64,000 bases of DNA from Ligula intestinalis (Eukaryota; Platyhelminthes; Cestoda; Diphyllobothriidea; Diphyllobothriidae), in NCBI GenBank assembly GCA_036362985.1, contig JAYGXS010000003.1, positions 72,518,075-72,582,074 on the forward strand, given 5' to 3'. The notes under the pieces were generated by a model. The model was not told where the DNA came from and searched no databases. It saw only the letters and a program-made list of their open reading frames with translations. Position 1 is the first letter of the stretch. The number at the start of each line of letters is the position of its first letter. The translations under genes were made by a program, and so were the position numbers. Below, piece by piece: positions 55,371 to 64,000 of the stretch.

Positions 55371-57321
55371 GTACAAATTGAAATTCAACTGATGATTCTT
55401 TTTAAACTATGTTGGAATGCATGCTCGAAGTTTGACCTGTTTGGTACTAGCCGTGCCTTACATTGCGTTTACTGTGGTAACATATGTATACGAATAATTC
55501 TAAGACGATTATTTTCAAACTTAATTTGACTTGGGCTGTCTTATGCTCTCCGTTTTTGCATTAGCAGACTCTCGCCAACTTTCAAACTTTAGTTAATAAA
55601 CCAGATTTGCTCAAAATTTTCATATTTTGTAGAAAAACGAGGTATTTCTAAACAAGGTTTTACTACTCGATTAACCACAGTCTGTCCTCTTTTTATGGAG
55701 GTAGTTTACTGATTGTCGTAAGAATTATGGGGACGTAGCAGGCACTGCTTTTGCAAAGTAGTAATAGTTTCGTAAAGATATTTGCATTGCATGACATAAA
55801 GCGTGCATTCTTCACTACAAAATGGTATTTCTAAAACCAGCATACTTGCCAGCTGCCCTTTATAAGAATGTTGCTGCGTTTACCAGAAGAAGACGAGAAA
55901 ACATCACATTAAGGTAACACACACACCCTTGACCACTTTGCGCACCTAAGAACAGGGTTGGCTACCTCCACAGGAATAAATCACCTACAAAATGTCATGA
56001 AGCAACTGTGATGCAGTCTTCTGTAGCCAAACCAAGAAACGTCTCTCCAACCGTAACCTTGGATGCCAGCTAAGCGGTTTACAGACGAGACTACTCATCC
56101 CAGGTCACAGGGCAAAACTTGCATCGTTAACGTCCGCACAACAAGGACAGGGATGTACTGGAAGCCCGTCAGTCCGATCAGATATACACCAATATTTATA
56201 TCGATTTAGATACCACATACAAATGCTCAAAGTTCAGTGGAAACGCGAACAGTCAATATTAACTGGGTACCTAACTACTTTAGGCGTCTACTGGGACAAA
56301 ATTTAAGCCAACTACAGTCAAGATTTTAAGTTAACTGATTTTTGTTTACTGCCCAGTTGCCTGGGCAGTTGCCCGATCTGGGGTAAATGCGATGTGATGT
56401 GCCCTGTCATGCAGAGTTTAGATTTATAGAGAAGCTATCGGACGTAACTAACTTTGTTGGCCCAATTGTAAAAAAAGCGGCAGCCTCGGAAGCATAAAAT
56501 TTAGATTAATGCGCGAATATACCAGTTACTGTCGCCAGTGTTTGGCACCATTCTTTATCCATCGAGAGTGCGAACGGCCACAACTATTCAGGGCCACAGT
56601 TTTTATCTGTGCATGCAATTGTTTGAGGTGGTGCAGTCCTGCGTACAATTTATCTCATGCTATTATTGCACTGGAGCCATTGACGACGAAAGGTTAGTAA
56701 CAAAAAAGTACATCTACCATCTTAAATACTCCCAGCACCAGAATTCCGTTTGACAGGACCGGCGGTGTTCGTATAGGTTAGTTTTTAGCTAACTCTTTAA
56801 TTTTTACTTTAGTTATTTTTGCTAAGTTTAGTTTAGTTAACTCAGTCAAGTTTAGTTTATAGTGGTTACTGAAGTAAATTTATCTTACTTTTGCGGTAAC
56901 ATAACTAAACTAAAAGCTAGAGTAAAATAAATCGAATGGAGAATGATTTGTAGGGCCCCTCAACATATATATCCCCCGCCCAACTGCTTAACGTATTTTG
57001 TAGTCAGACATTTGATTCTTGGCTAATGAGCGTAAATAAATATTTAATTGTGATGAAAGTGATTGAAGATATTGGGTTCAATAAGATTATGTTTGTTGTT
57101 GCGCAGGATGCGAATACTAATCGAGGGAAATTCAACCTTATGCAGGCGGAATTTAACGAAAATATAAATTTGTCCTCCTATTGGTGAAATTTAACGAAAA
57201 AATTTAAAGTAAGACTACTTAACATTGAAAAGAAGTTTTTTTTAATTATAAGTCAACGAGGTTTTAAGGGGCCTCTATAATCAATCTTGCCAAGCTAATA
57301 TACTAAATGATAAATGAAAAC
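55371..57321. other. no supported gene; low-complexity TTTAGTTTAGTTAA tract at about 56765-56945
   Basis: The tract holds repeated TTTAGTT units on the left and AACTAAACTAAA on the right, so it can fold back on itself. The rest has short ORFs only. In minus orientation ATTAAAAA at about 57243 could be a polyadenylation signal for the gene ending at 57322. Confidence 0.35.
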
Positions 57322-57678
57322 CTAAAGGAAAATAAAACTAAAAGCAACCACAAGCCTAAAGGTAGCCAGGGCGGTATACCAACTATTGTTGCCGAAAGGT
57401 GAAGACTTCCGACGACAAGCCTGCATCGACATGGCGTAAGGGTTACAGCCTCCCGTTGGATTGGGTCTCCTCTCATAACCGATGCACACATGACCCATTA
57501 CCCAGTGGGAATATGCTCCGGCCAACTTCTGCCCATCAGCGGAAGTATTCAGGGTATATTCGCCGCGCAGTATTTTGAGGTTCCAGACTCTGAGCACACT
57601 ATGAGGTTCCGTATGATTTCCAGTTAAGTAAAATGACATATCCTCCTTAGATATCTCATACACAGATTGTTTAAGGCA
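57322..57678 (-). CDS. DUF229 family protein, terminal exon
   Basis: Minus-strand exon with an acceptor ending CCAGTAG at 57679 and reading in phase 0 through CLKQSVYEISKEDMSFYLTG, ILRGEYTLNTSADGQKLAGA and YSHWVMGHVCIGYERR to a stop at 57322. It joins in frame to the DUF229 exon 599 bp upstream. The last 25 residues (SSPFGNNSWYTAL then FRLVVAFSFIFL) form small polar residues plus a hydrophobic tail at the very C-terminus, as in GPI-anchor signals or tail membrane segments. This would place the protein at the cell surface or in the secretory pathway. The exon's own sequence has no domain I can name; membership rests on phase, spacing and strand. A different acceptor or an extra exon is possible. 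Confidence 0.55.
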   Translation of the reverse strand, partial: CLKQSVYEISKEDMSFYLTGNHTEPHSVLRVWNLKILRGEYTLNTSADGQKLAGAYSHWVMGHVCIGYERRPNPTGGCNPYAMSMQACRRKSSPFGNNSWYTALATFRLVVAFSFIFL

Positions 57679-57954
57679 CTACTGGCAGTACGCTTCTGTT
57701 ACAGAATAAAATGATTGCACACCCGACGGTGACTTACGTGACCAGTCCCTCACTTAAACTCACCGTAGGAGGCAGCCGCAGATCGGCTTCGTATCCTGAC
57801 ATCACCGAAATATCTAATGGATGCTAAATTGATTGCATTGGAGATTCTGTTTGTGCAGTCAACTTAATATGTTTGAATTGGCCGATTCCATACGTTGTAG
57901 AAGGCTGGGCGGGTGACCTGATCCAAGTGTGACCAAATTCATGTTTGCGGGTGG

Positions 57955-58040
57955 GGCCTCGTAGCTCAGGTGTTTGGAGCGTTGCCAGTACTAAAGCCTT
58001 ACCCTCGCTTTCGTGGGTAGGAATCCAACCAAGGCCAGTG
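57955..58040 (+). repeat. tRNA-like SINE head in intron of the DUF229 gene
   Basis: GGCCTCGTAGCTCAGGTGTT followed by GGAGCG gives a good A-box and D-arm, and the 3' end CCAAGGCC pairs with the 5' GGCCTC. The anticodon arm does not pair and the B-box (GGTAGGAATCC) is off consensus. It is a tRNA pseudogene or SINE head, not a functional tRNA. Confidence 0.45.
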
Positions 58041-58277
58041 CATTTTTCATAACTGGATCTGAATTCTATGGTGGGAATTTTTGCAACTTTAAAATAATTA
58101 GATCTATCAAAACCACCTATTACTACTACAATCCTATCATCGTAATCTTTTCCAACCGAAAACGCATGTCAGCATTTCGATTAACATTCCATGAGAAAGC
58201 CTCTTATATGTGGGGCGAATCAGCTATACCGCAAGATGAGTTTCGAGTCAAACCATGCAGGTGAAAACGCAACCTAC

Positions 58278-58763
58278 CTGTTTGAGTCGCAGCAGGTGGC
58301 ACATACCCACCAATCGGATGGGTGTGGGCGCGCCCGGCTCTGGTCGCCGGTCCTCGCTGACCAATAGGCGCGTAGCGTCGTTCAGTGTGATGACGAGAGC
58401 CTGTGCGGCCTGACGCACTGCCGCTGGCCAGACGGTTGCAGTGCCGCGGGCGCCAGCCACGGGCACCTCCGTGGGTCTCACGGGAACCCAGTTGACACAG
58501 GCGCACCAGTGCTCCGCAGCACCGATCTCGCGGCAGGTCCGATTGGCTGGCAGGGGTTGGAGGAGCGAGCGTCCGCGCGTCGTCTGCTGGCTGGACAGCG
58601 ACAACTGCCGGGTCAGCAGATGTTGCAGAGTTGCGTGCAAGTCGAAGGGTGAGCAGAGACGATCGGCGTTTGAACGTACGGCAGTGAGAGCGTCTGGCCA
58701 GGCCTTGACCAATCGACGTGGTAAGAGGACTGCCAGCAGGGGGAGGCGCTCCTCCAGCTTCCC
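58278..58763 (-). CDS. DUF229 (alkaline phosphatase/sulfatase-fold) protein, internal exon
   Basis: Minus-strand exon of 486 bp, 162 codons, phase 0 at both ends. The acceptor is TTCCTTAATTAAG (to 58764) and the donor CAG followed by GTAGGT (58277 downward). The protein begins GKLEERLPLLAVLLPRRLVK and continues NADRLCSPFDLHATLQHLLT, GRSLLQPLPANRTCREIG and AAEHWCACVNWVPV, ending MCHLLRLKQ. LEERLPxL, S-P-F-D-L-x-A-T-L and P-x-N-R-T-C-x-x-x-x-x-E/D-H-W-C-x-C are the conserved C-terminal blocks of DUF229 proteins, which share the alkaline-phosphatase-like fold; metazoan members are mostly extracellular with unknown substrate. The catalytic N-terminal part is not in this exon. GC content is clearly higher than in the flanks. 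I found no upstream exon between 58764 and 64000. Confidence 0.85.
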
Positions 58764-58884
58764 CTTAATTAAGGAAATTGTGAATTTACTGTAGTTAGTC
58801 GATGGACAAGTATATGGACATGCGAATGAATTTAAACTAAGAAAATTCAATTCTAAATAGAGACAGATTCAATGGTAAAGGGCG

Positions 58885-59095
58885 TGCATCGATCAGCCGA
58901 GGTTGTGCCTTGAGACACAGTACGCCCGATCGCAATCGACGGAGCAAATAGCCCGTGGATTTCCAAATTGCAGGTCGCGCGTTTGAGCCTCGGTGGTCGC
59001 AAAACCTGGGGTTGGGTACGACTGGCCAGTGGCGGCTAATAAGCCGGAAATGAGTATTTCAGTCCCCTTGTCTTTGTCGGTAATGTTATCCTAGA
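58885..59095 (+). repeat. tRNA-derived SINE type 1
   Basis: A possible head with a B-box-like GCGTTTGAGCCTCGG (58979) is followed by GACTGGCCAGTGGCGGCTAA, TAAGCCGGAAATGAG and the tail CCCTTGTCTTTGTCGGTAAT, matching the copies at 31632 and 51915. Confidence 0.6.
59020..59064 (+). ncRNA. hammerhead-like domain in SINE type 1, core degraded
   Basis: Stem I GACTGG (59020-59025) pairs with TCAGTC (59059-59064). Stem II GGCT-AATA-AGCC (59034-59045) is perfect, and GAAA is at 59047-59050. The CUGAUGA box is degraded to CCAGTGG, so this copy should be inactive, but the paired stems are kept with bases different from those at 51938-51982. Confidence 0.5.
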
Positions 59096-60099
59096 GAGGT
59101 TAAATGCAGTCAGTTGCAAGAATCGATACGCTTGCTTTGGGCGACAGAAGAAACGTTGGAGCGATATGGGGAAATTTAGCCCGCTGGCTGTTTCGAGCAA
59201 GTTTGACGTAAGTATTAGGGTATGCTGCTGTAGATAGCGGCACATAATGGTGTCTAAAACAGAGGTTGGTCGTATGCAAAGTGCCTGTTTAAATAGTCTA
59301 CAGTAGATTAAATATCTGATGAAAGGTTGGGGATTGGAGGATTAAACGGACACTTGAGATTGTTTATTTAGTTCATTGGGTTGACTTAGGTACCAAGATG
59401 TTGTGTACTAGAATTTAAAAACGTTCAGATCAGAATACTGGGCGGAAATAGAGGCGAAAATGGGCAAAATCCAGCGTTCGTTGATACTCGAGGAATATCC
59501 TACGCTATTAAACGCTGCGGAACAGAACTTTTTGTGTGTGCATGTTGCACTATAAACGAACATTCATGAAACATTCAGAAACGTTTTAAATTATATCCGT
59601 TCACAAAACGTAAAATATTGTTTTGTGTCCAAGACATAGAGGTTAGTTTAAGTAGGAGATAGCGCATTAATTTTGGAAAAAAAGAACGAAATAAGTTTAA
59701 AAAATTATATGTTGTAAAGCTGCCAAGTTTTGTGCCATAAAATTGAGTAAAAAACGTTTAAGGCTGTTTGTTGCTGTACTCCACATTTAATTTAGATTTT
59801 ATATTTGAGGGGTTACAGGCAAGGAATGCGTTTGAGAACTTTATAAGTATATATCAACCAAATTAATTGTACAATCGATATTAAGTTGGTGACAGTTAAC
59901 ATAACAAACTTGTGACATAGTTTTCACGGGACATTGAAAAACAGTTATTTTTTATAATCGCCAATGATATTATTGCCTCTGCTTTGCATTTTTTTATTGT
60001 ATATATTAGTCTAGAAGCAACCAAATATGCTGAAAATTGTTCAGTTTTAGATAAAACATTTAGTTCTTTTATTCAAAACAGAAGAAATATCACTAATTG
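59096..60099. other. AT-rich stretch without recognisable gene
   Basis: Short ORFs only. Confidence 0.4.
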
Positions 60100-60228
60100 T
60101 TAGGGAAATCAATCCACTGGCCAAAATTTTCCATTGTGATCTTGACTTTATCATCAAAAAAATTAAAATATGCAGACAACAGACGCCAAAATACATAAAT
60201 AAAGCTTTTTTCAAGAGTCAACTTTTTA

Positions 60229-60388
60229 AGGTTGCGAAAATTCCCATCACAGAAATCCGAAGAGTAATTGGCGAGCATACGTATACTTTCAATAAATTCT
60301 CATCAGGCCATTACATTTATATGAGAGGGGAGTAAAGCGTAAAAGGTAAAATTGTAGGCAAATTTCGTTCAACGTTACAGGCAACTTG
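60229..60388 (-). mobile_element. solo Penelope pseudo-LTR piece nested in repeat family A
   Basis: On the minus strand CCTTTTACGCTTTAC, ATAAATGTAATGGCCTGATG, GTATACGTATGCTCGCCAAT and TACTCTTCGGATTTCTG match 24105-24198, running through and beyond the ribozyme into the start of the Penelope coding region (GGGAATTTTCGCAAC against GAGAATTTTTGCAAC). About 160 bp long, it interrupts the host repeat cleanly. No coding part is present apart from these few codons. Confidence 0.75.
60264..60314 (-). ncRNA. hammerhead ribozyme in solo Penelope piece
   Basis: Minus strand: stem I GTAATGGC (60307-60314) with GCC-A-ATTAC (60264-60272), intact CTGATGA and GAAA, same stem III. All core positions equal those at 24141-24191. 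Confidence 0.8.
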
Positions 60389-60800
60389 TAGAACTTTTCT
60401 AAATCAATCTTAAGCATATTCATTCGCGACTTTTGTAGTGGACGTCCATTTTTCTCGGCAATGGGTTCACATTTTTGGGTGGTTTGGAAATTATGACACA
60501 CAAAGACCGCTACCTAAGCAAAAATGCTTAAAAGCTGTTTATTTACGTAAAAGCTTTTAAGCTATATCTTATTTTGAAGGTTGGGGTAAGTACATAGAAT
60601 AAAATCATTATTCATGGTAAATTGACTTAAGCCAGTGAAAATCGTAAAGTCTTAATTAGAATTTCAAGGAAGATATGAACCTCCTTGCAATAGGAATATC
60701 AAAATAATTACAAAAAATATGGCGGAAGGGAAGTACTCTTAGTGTCTTTTCTTAGACAAACATAGTTAAGTGGAGCAATGTTTTCTCCCACACCTTAACA

Positions 60801-63219
60801 TCGATATTTCAAACCAGCTAAACAGGTGTGGACAAAATAAGTATGCCTAAGCAAATGTTTAAGGATTAGAACCGAGGCATGCATCCCCGGGGGTTGACAT
60901 ACAAAGAACACGAGAACCGTTCTTTACTAGTCCATCTGTATGGCAGATCGACAATGGCAAACGAAACAGAGGGCACAGCATCGGCGCGAATTCGTTTATA
61001 ATAAGGTAGATTTGCGCTGAATCTATCGCACTCCCTCCTTACTCGTCCACCTGCCTCGGCAGATGTGACAAGACCACTGGAACTGGGCGTGGTGACAGGA
61101 CCAAACAGACGACCTCTGCATGCTATACATCCTCCTCCAGGCTTTGATAAGTGAATCACGAAAAAAGCCATTTCATGCCGACTATCCGTTCTAAGAGAGG
61201 GAGAATTGCCAGATTTCCAAGGCATGGCTGTTCGCGTTTCAGGGTAGATTCTATCGCGTCCAATTTATTACAAGGAAGAATGCGCTGATTTTCCGTGAGG
61301 ATGCATTCTCCAATGCTGGTGTCAAGACAAATTCAAGAAAATCTGAGGCGAAATTGAACATAAGTGGCCGGTGTGGCGCGAACCCGCACCTGAATGTGCC
61401 ACACAATAAGAAAGAGCGGGAGCGAAGGCTCGGATTCTAACTCGGTGGAAACGCCCTAAAGGTCACGACAAGATGGAGTAATCACGGTCCAACTCTCTAA
61501 ATAGTACAAATGCCTGATTAGAAACTTCACGTCAGGGTAAGGAACTACAATCCATCCTCGTATTTTGTGGAAAATAAGTTAAAAGAGGATGCGCAAAAAC
61601 CTACAAAGTATTGCATACAGTGTTGCACTGCTGATTAACCAGGAACATTTGTCAACATTTACCCTAGGCTGGAAGAACTCGCCACTCAAGATCCAAACCC
61701 TTGATTGATGTTAAGTCAATTACTTTTCTTAATGACCCACATATCTGACTTTGTTTTACATGCATCGGATTTACGAAAATGCTTGATGTGCTACTTTGTC
61801 CTGGAGGGGGTGTTCTTCATTGCCACCTTAGCTCGACCCTACCAATCACCAATCGATTGCCCTAGCCTGTTTAGCAGTTTGTGGTGGGATTGGACAATGT
61901 GGTTGACGTGGTGTGAAGGCCAGCATCTGAGAATTAGACTTGTGCGAACTTAGCGCAACCCGAAAAAATGGCACCAGTTTTAGTCTCTTAAAGAATCCAC
62001 ATAGACCAATAAACGCGTAGTCAATTAAAAATAAAGGCAAGCATCCGCACTCCAATCTTAACCCTCCATCGATGCTGAACTTCAGAACCATGCGTTGAGA
62101 GGTCAACCATCCACAGCGAACCTGAAGTCCGAATGACGGAAACCAAGAACTGGTCTATGATGTTGGCTGTTTGGCTTGTGCGTTTGAAGTTGTCGGTATT
62201 GCACAGTTCACGGATATTATAAGTGACTGACTTGACCTAGGAAGGTACTTTTAAACCAAACTGGTCAGTTAGAGGTCCGAACGTCACTTGGTGAGTACAT
62301 GATCGAACTTGGACTTTTAGAGATGATAATGAAGATGCGGTCAACGGCGTCGGCCGACAGGTTAATGCTACATTTACTTCGCGATAACAATATTTGCGCT
62401 TAGGCAACTTTGTTGCCACTGCACCAGCATAGTTTGCGTCGCACTTTTCGTACCGGATGTCAACGACAGTTAACTGTGTTGACTGTTTTTAAAGTAAACG
62501 GACTCTCGTAACGGAAAGTTATGAGACCCAGTACCTGCATGTTTACGCACACTGACAAAAGCCCCGAAGGAGGCCTGAAACTCGGCGATATTCTATCCGA
62601 AGCACATGCAAAATGTAAACAATAATAGATAGTTAGTCAACAAGGGGTCATTACACACCTGAGGAGAGGAAGGGAAGGGAATTTTTTATTAGACAGGTGT
62701 AGTAAGAGGTAGCTAGTTTATGTGACCTAAAGTAAATGGTCTAACTCATGAAATGACCAGATTAAAATTTTATTAGGTTGTTTAAACCAAATTTGTTGTT
62801 ACAATTTTAGTGTTTACTAAATAAAAAAATAAGTTAAAATGCGTCTTATGAAAGGAAATCAGGCCAGATTTAGGTGAAATCCTACGTTTCTTGAAAGCTC
62901 AGTAACTTTTTACATCACTGTAAACCACAGTTAAAACCTCTACTATTAGTGTATGTTTTACTACAATAAACACTGATTTAGCCACGAAGAGTTCTAAATA
63001 AATCCCTTCTGCAAAAAAGTATTGGCTTTTTTCTACTGTCGAAATTATATAATAGCAGGTATAAGAACTCGCACTTTTTGATGAAGAAAAAGAAGAAAGG
63101 AATGAATTCAATGTTAGAAAATCTGTTTGTACAACTTTGGCGTTTTGAGCCATAAAACAACGTAGGAGAGGTAGTTTGCTGCAGTCTGTTTTAACTCTCC
63201 GAGACTTATAAAGCCTTAA
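60801..63219. other. no supported gene
   Basis: The minus-strand ORF at 60866-61225 (119 codons) and smaller ORFs have no motif. I looked here for upstream exons of the DUF229 gene and found none I could defend. Confidence 0.35.
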
Positions 63220-63400
63220 CTAATAAATGTAGAAGGGCATTACTGACAAAGACATGGGACACTAGAAAGGGTTTTTGATGCTTATTTTCTGTCGTCATCT
63301 AATAATACCCAACTCGAGTGTTGCCGCTGAAGTTGCTACCACACTCGAGATTTGAACTCGTGATCTCGCGAAATTTCGGATCTAACCGTCAGCCCAGTGT
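63220..63400 (-). repeat. tRNA-derived SINE type 1, diverged
   Basis: On the minus strand a head with B-box GAGTTCAAATCTCGAG (about 63345-63360) is followed by ATGACGACAGAAAATAAGC and the tail CTAGTGTCCCATGTCTTTGT, which matches 51977-51995. The hammerhead part is rearranged. Confidence 0.5.
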
Positions 63401-64000
63401 GTGCGTGTGTGAATTAGCCGAGAAATAGACCGAGAGTCAGTTAGCAATGCTCCTACATAAAGCTGGCCTCTACGGCACTCCCTCTCAGTGTGATCAAAGT
63501 CAGTTTTGTGCGACACGTTTAAGGGCGGTTCCGGTCTTCATAACTTGATCGGAATGCCGACCAGGTTGCAGATGTGGGGGTAGGCAAGATTGCGGGAACT
63601 GCAGCGCAAGTCCAATAGCACGCGCAAATAACCGTCGCTGTGGTGGACCTAACGGTGGAATTACCGAGCTTTCTGCTATGCTCCCAAAATTTGTCATGAA
63701 ATTATTGAGCTAAGCGCCTCTGTTAGGAAGTTGAGCCCTTTCCGAAGTCCTCTAGTTTCCTAAATAGCATTAAGCTAGATAGCAGATGATCCGATGGTGC
63801 CATTTCCAACAGGGTTACTTACTCGTTAGGCTATTCAACTGTTTCTGGAGTAACAATTTATTAACGTCACACCCCTACTTTGTAAGCTAGGCCGGAAACT
63901 CTCAGCACTTCAGCCTTAGCCGAGGATAATGATGCTATATTCTTTCCCTCGATTCGCCTACGAAACTTTCGCTAGTCAATAGGCCATTTTGTGGTTACTC
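63401..64000. other. no supported gene
   Basis: A 65-codon minus-strand ORF (63500-63697) has no motif. Nothing else is recognised. Confidence 0.3.

Larger units (their letters stand above)
60100..60800 (+). repeat. AT-rich dispersed repeat family A, plus copy 3, interrupted
   Basis: It aligns with 53100-53760 and 54755-55370 on both sides of an insertion at about 60229-60388. Landmarks: GATCTTGACTTTATCATC, the TTAAGCATATTCATTCGCG block, ATATCTTATTTTGAAGG and CAAAATAATTACAAAAAATA. Confidence 0.65.

Noticed and set aside
57955..58040. Functional tRNA gene
   Set aside because: The anticodon stem does not pair and the B-box is off consensus, so it is a pseudogene or SINE head.
60866..61225. 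119-codon minus-strand ORF as upstream exon of the DUF229 gene
   Set aside because: None of the expected N-terminal DUF229 blocks is present and no splice pair fits the phase.

Overview
The window is eukaryotic DNA, AT-rich, and built mostly of decayed mobile elements. There are no long uninterrupted ORFs outside elements, splice-site-bounded exons are present, and Penelope-like, CR1/jockey-like, Tc1/mariner and pogo/Tigger elements occur together with hammerhead ribozymes and tRNA-derived SINEs. This fits a parasitic flatworm genome. A tapeworm is my best guess, from general resemblance of the Penelope and LINE protein remnants to flatworm elements; this is an inference and no search was run.

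Layout. The left edge (1-811) is a Tc1/mariner-like transposon with a broken transposase. 2.4-3.2 kb is an AT-rich dispersed repeat that recurs at 28.6-29.3 kb. 7.7-8.05 kb is a GIY-YIG fragment of a Penelope element. 10.2-14.8 kb is a 4.6-kb element with about 1.3-1.4-kb inverted arms; a deleted relative lies at 36.3-38.7 kb with a Penelope fragment nested in it. 17.0-21.24 kb is a nearly complete CR1/jockey-type LINE (ORF1-like part, endonuclease, reverse transcriptase) with few lesions. 21.29-22.19 kb is an internally deleted Tigger transposon with perfect TA target duplication. 23.77-26.87 kb is a Penelope-like retroelement with two pseudo-LTRs, each holding an apparently intact hammerhead ribozyme core. 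31.3-32.0 kb is a SINE cluster. 32.3-33.4, 37.5-38.1 and 47.0-47.7 kb hold further Penelope remnants flanked by inverted terminal blocks. 39.8-40.8 kb is a large imperfect palindrome. 41.34-41.86 kb is a MITE. 49.5-55.4 kb is a mixture of SINEs, direct repeats and AT-rich repeats, the last recurring at 60.1-60.8 kb with a nested Penelope terminal piece.

The only host gene I can support lies on the minus strand at 57.3-58.8 kb: two 3' exons of a DUF229 (alkaline-phosphatase/sulfatase-fold) protein with good splice sites and a hydrophobic C-terminus suggesting a GPI anchor or membrane tail. Its 5' exons are probably beyond the right edge.

The most interesting theme is hammerhead ribozymes in at least three sequence families: Penelope pseudo-LTRs, inverted Penelope termini, and a tRNA-derived SINE family. 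In the SINE family stems I and II show compensatory changes between copies. Most have a very short or palindromic stem III, which suggests action as dimers.
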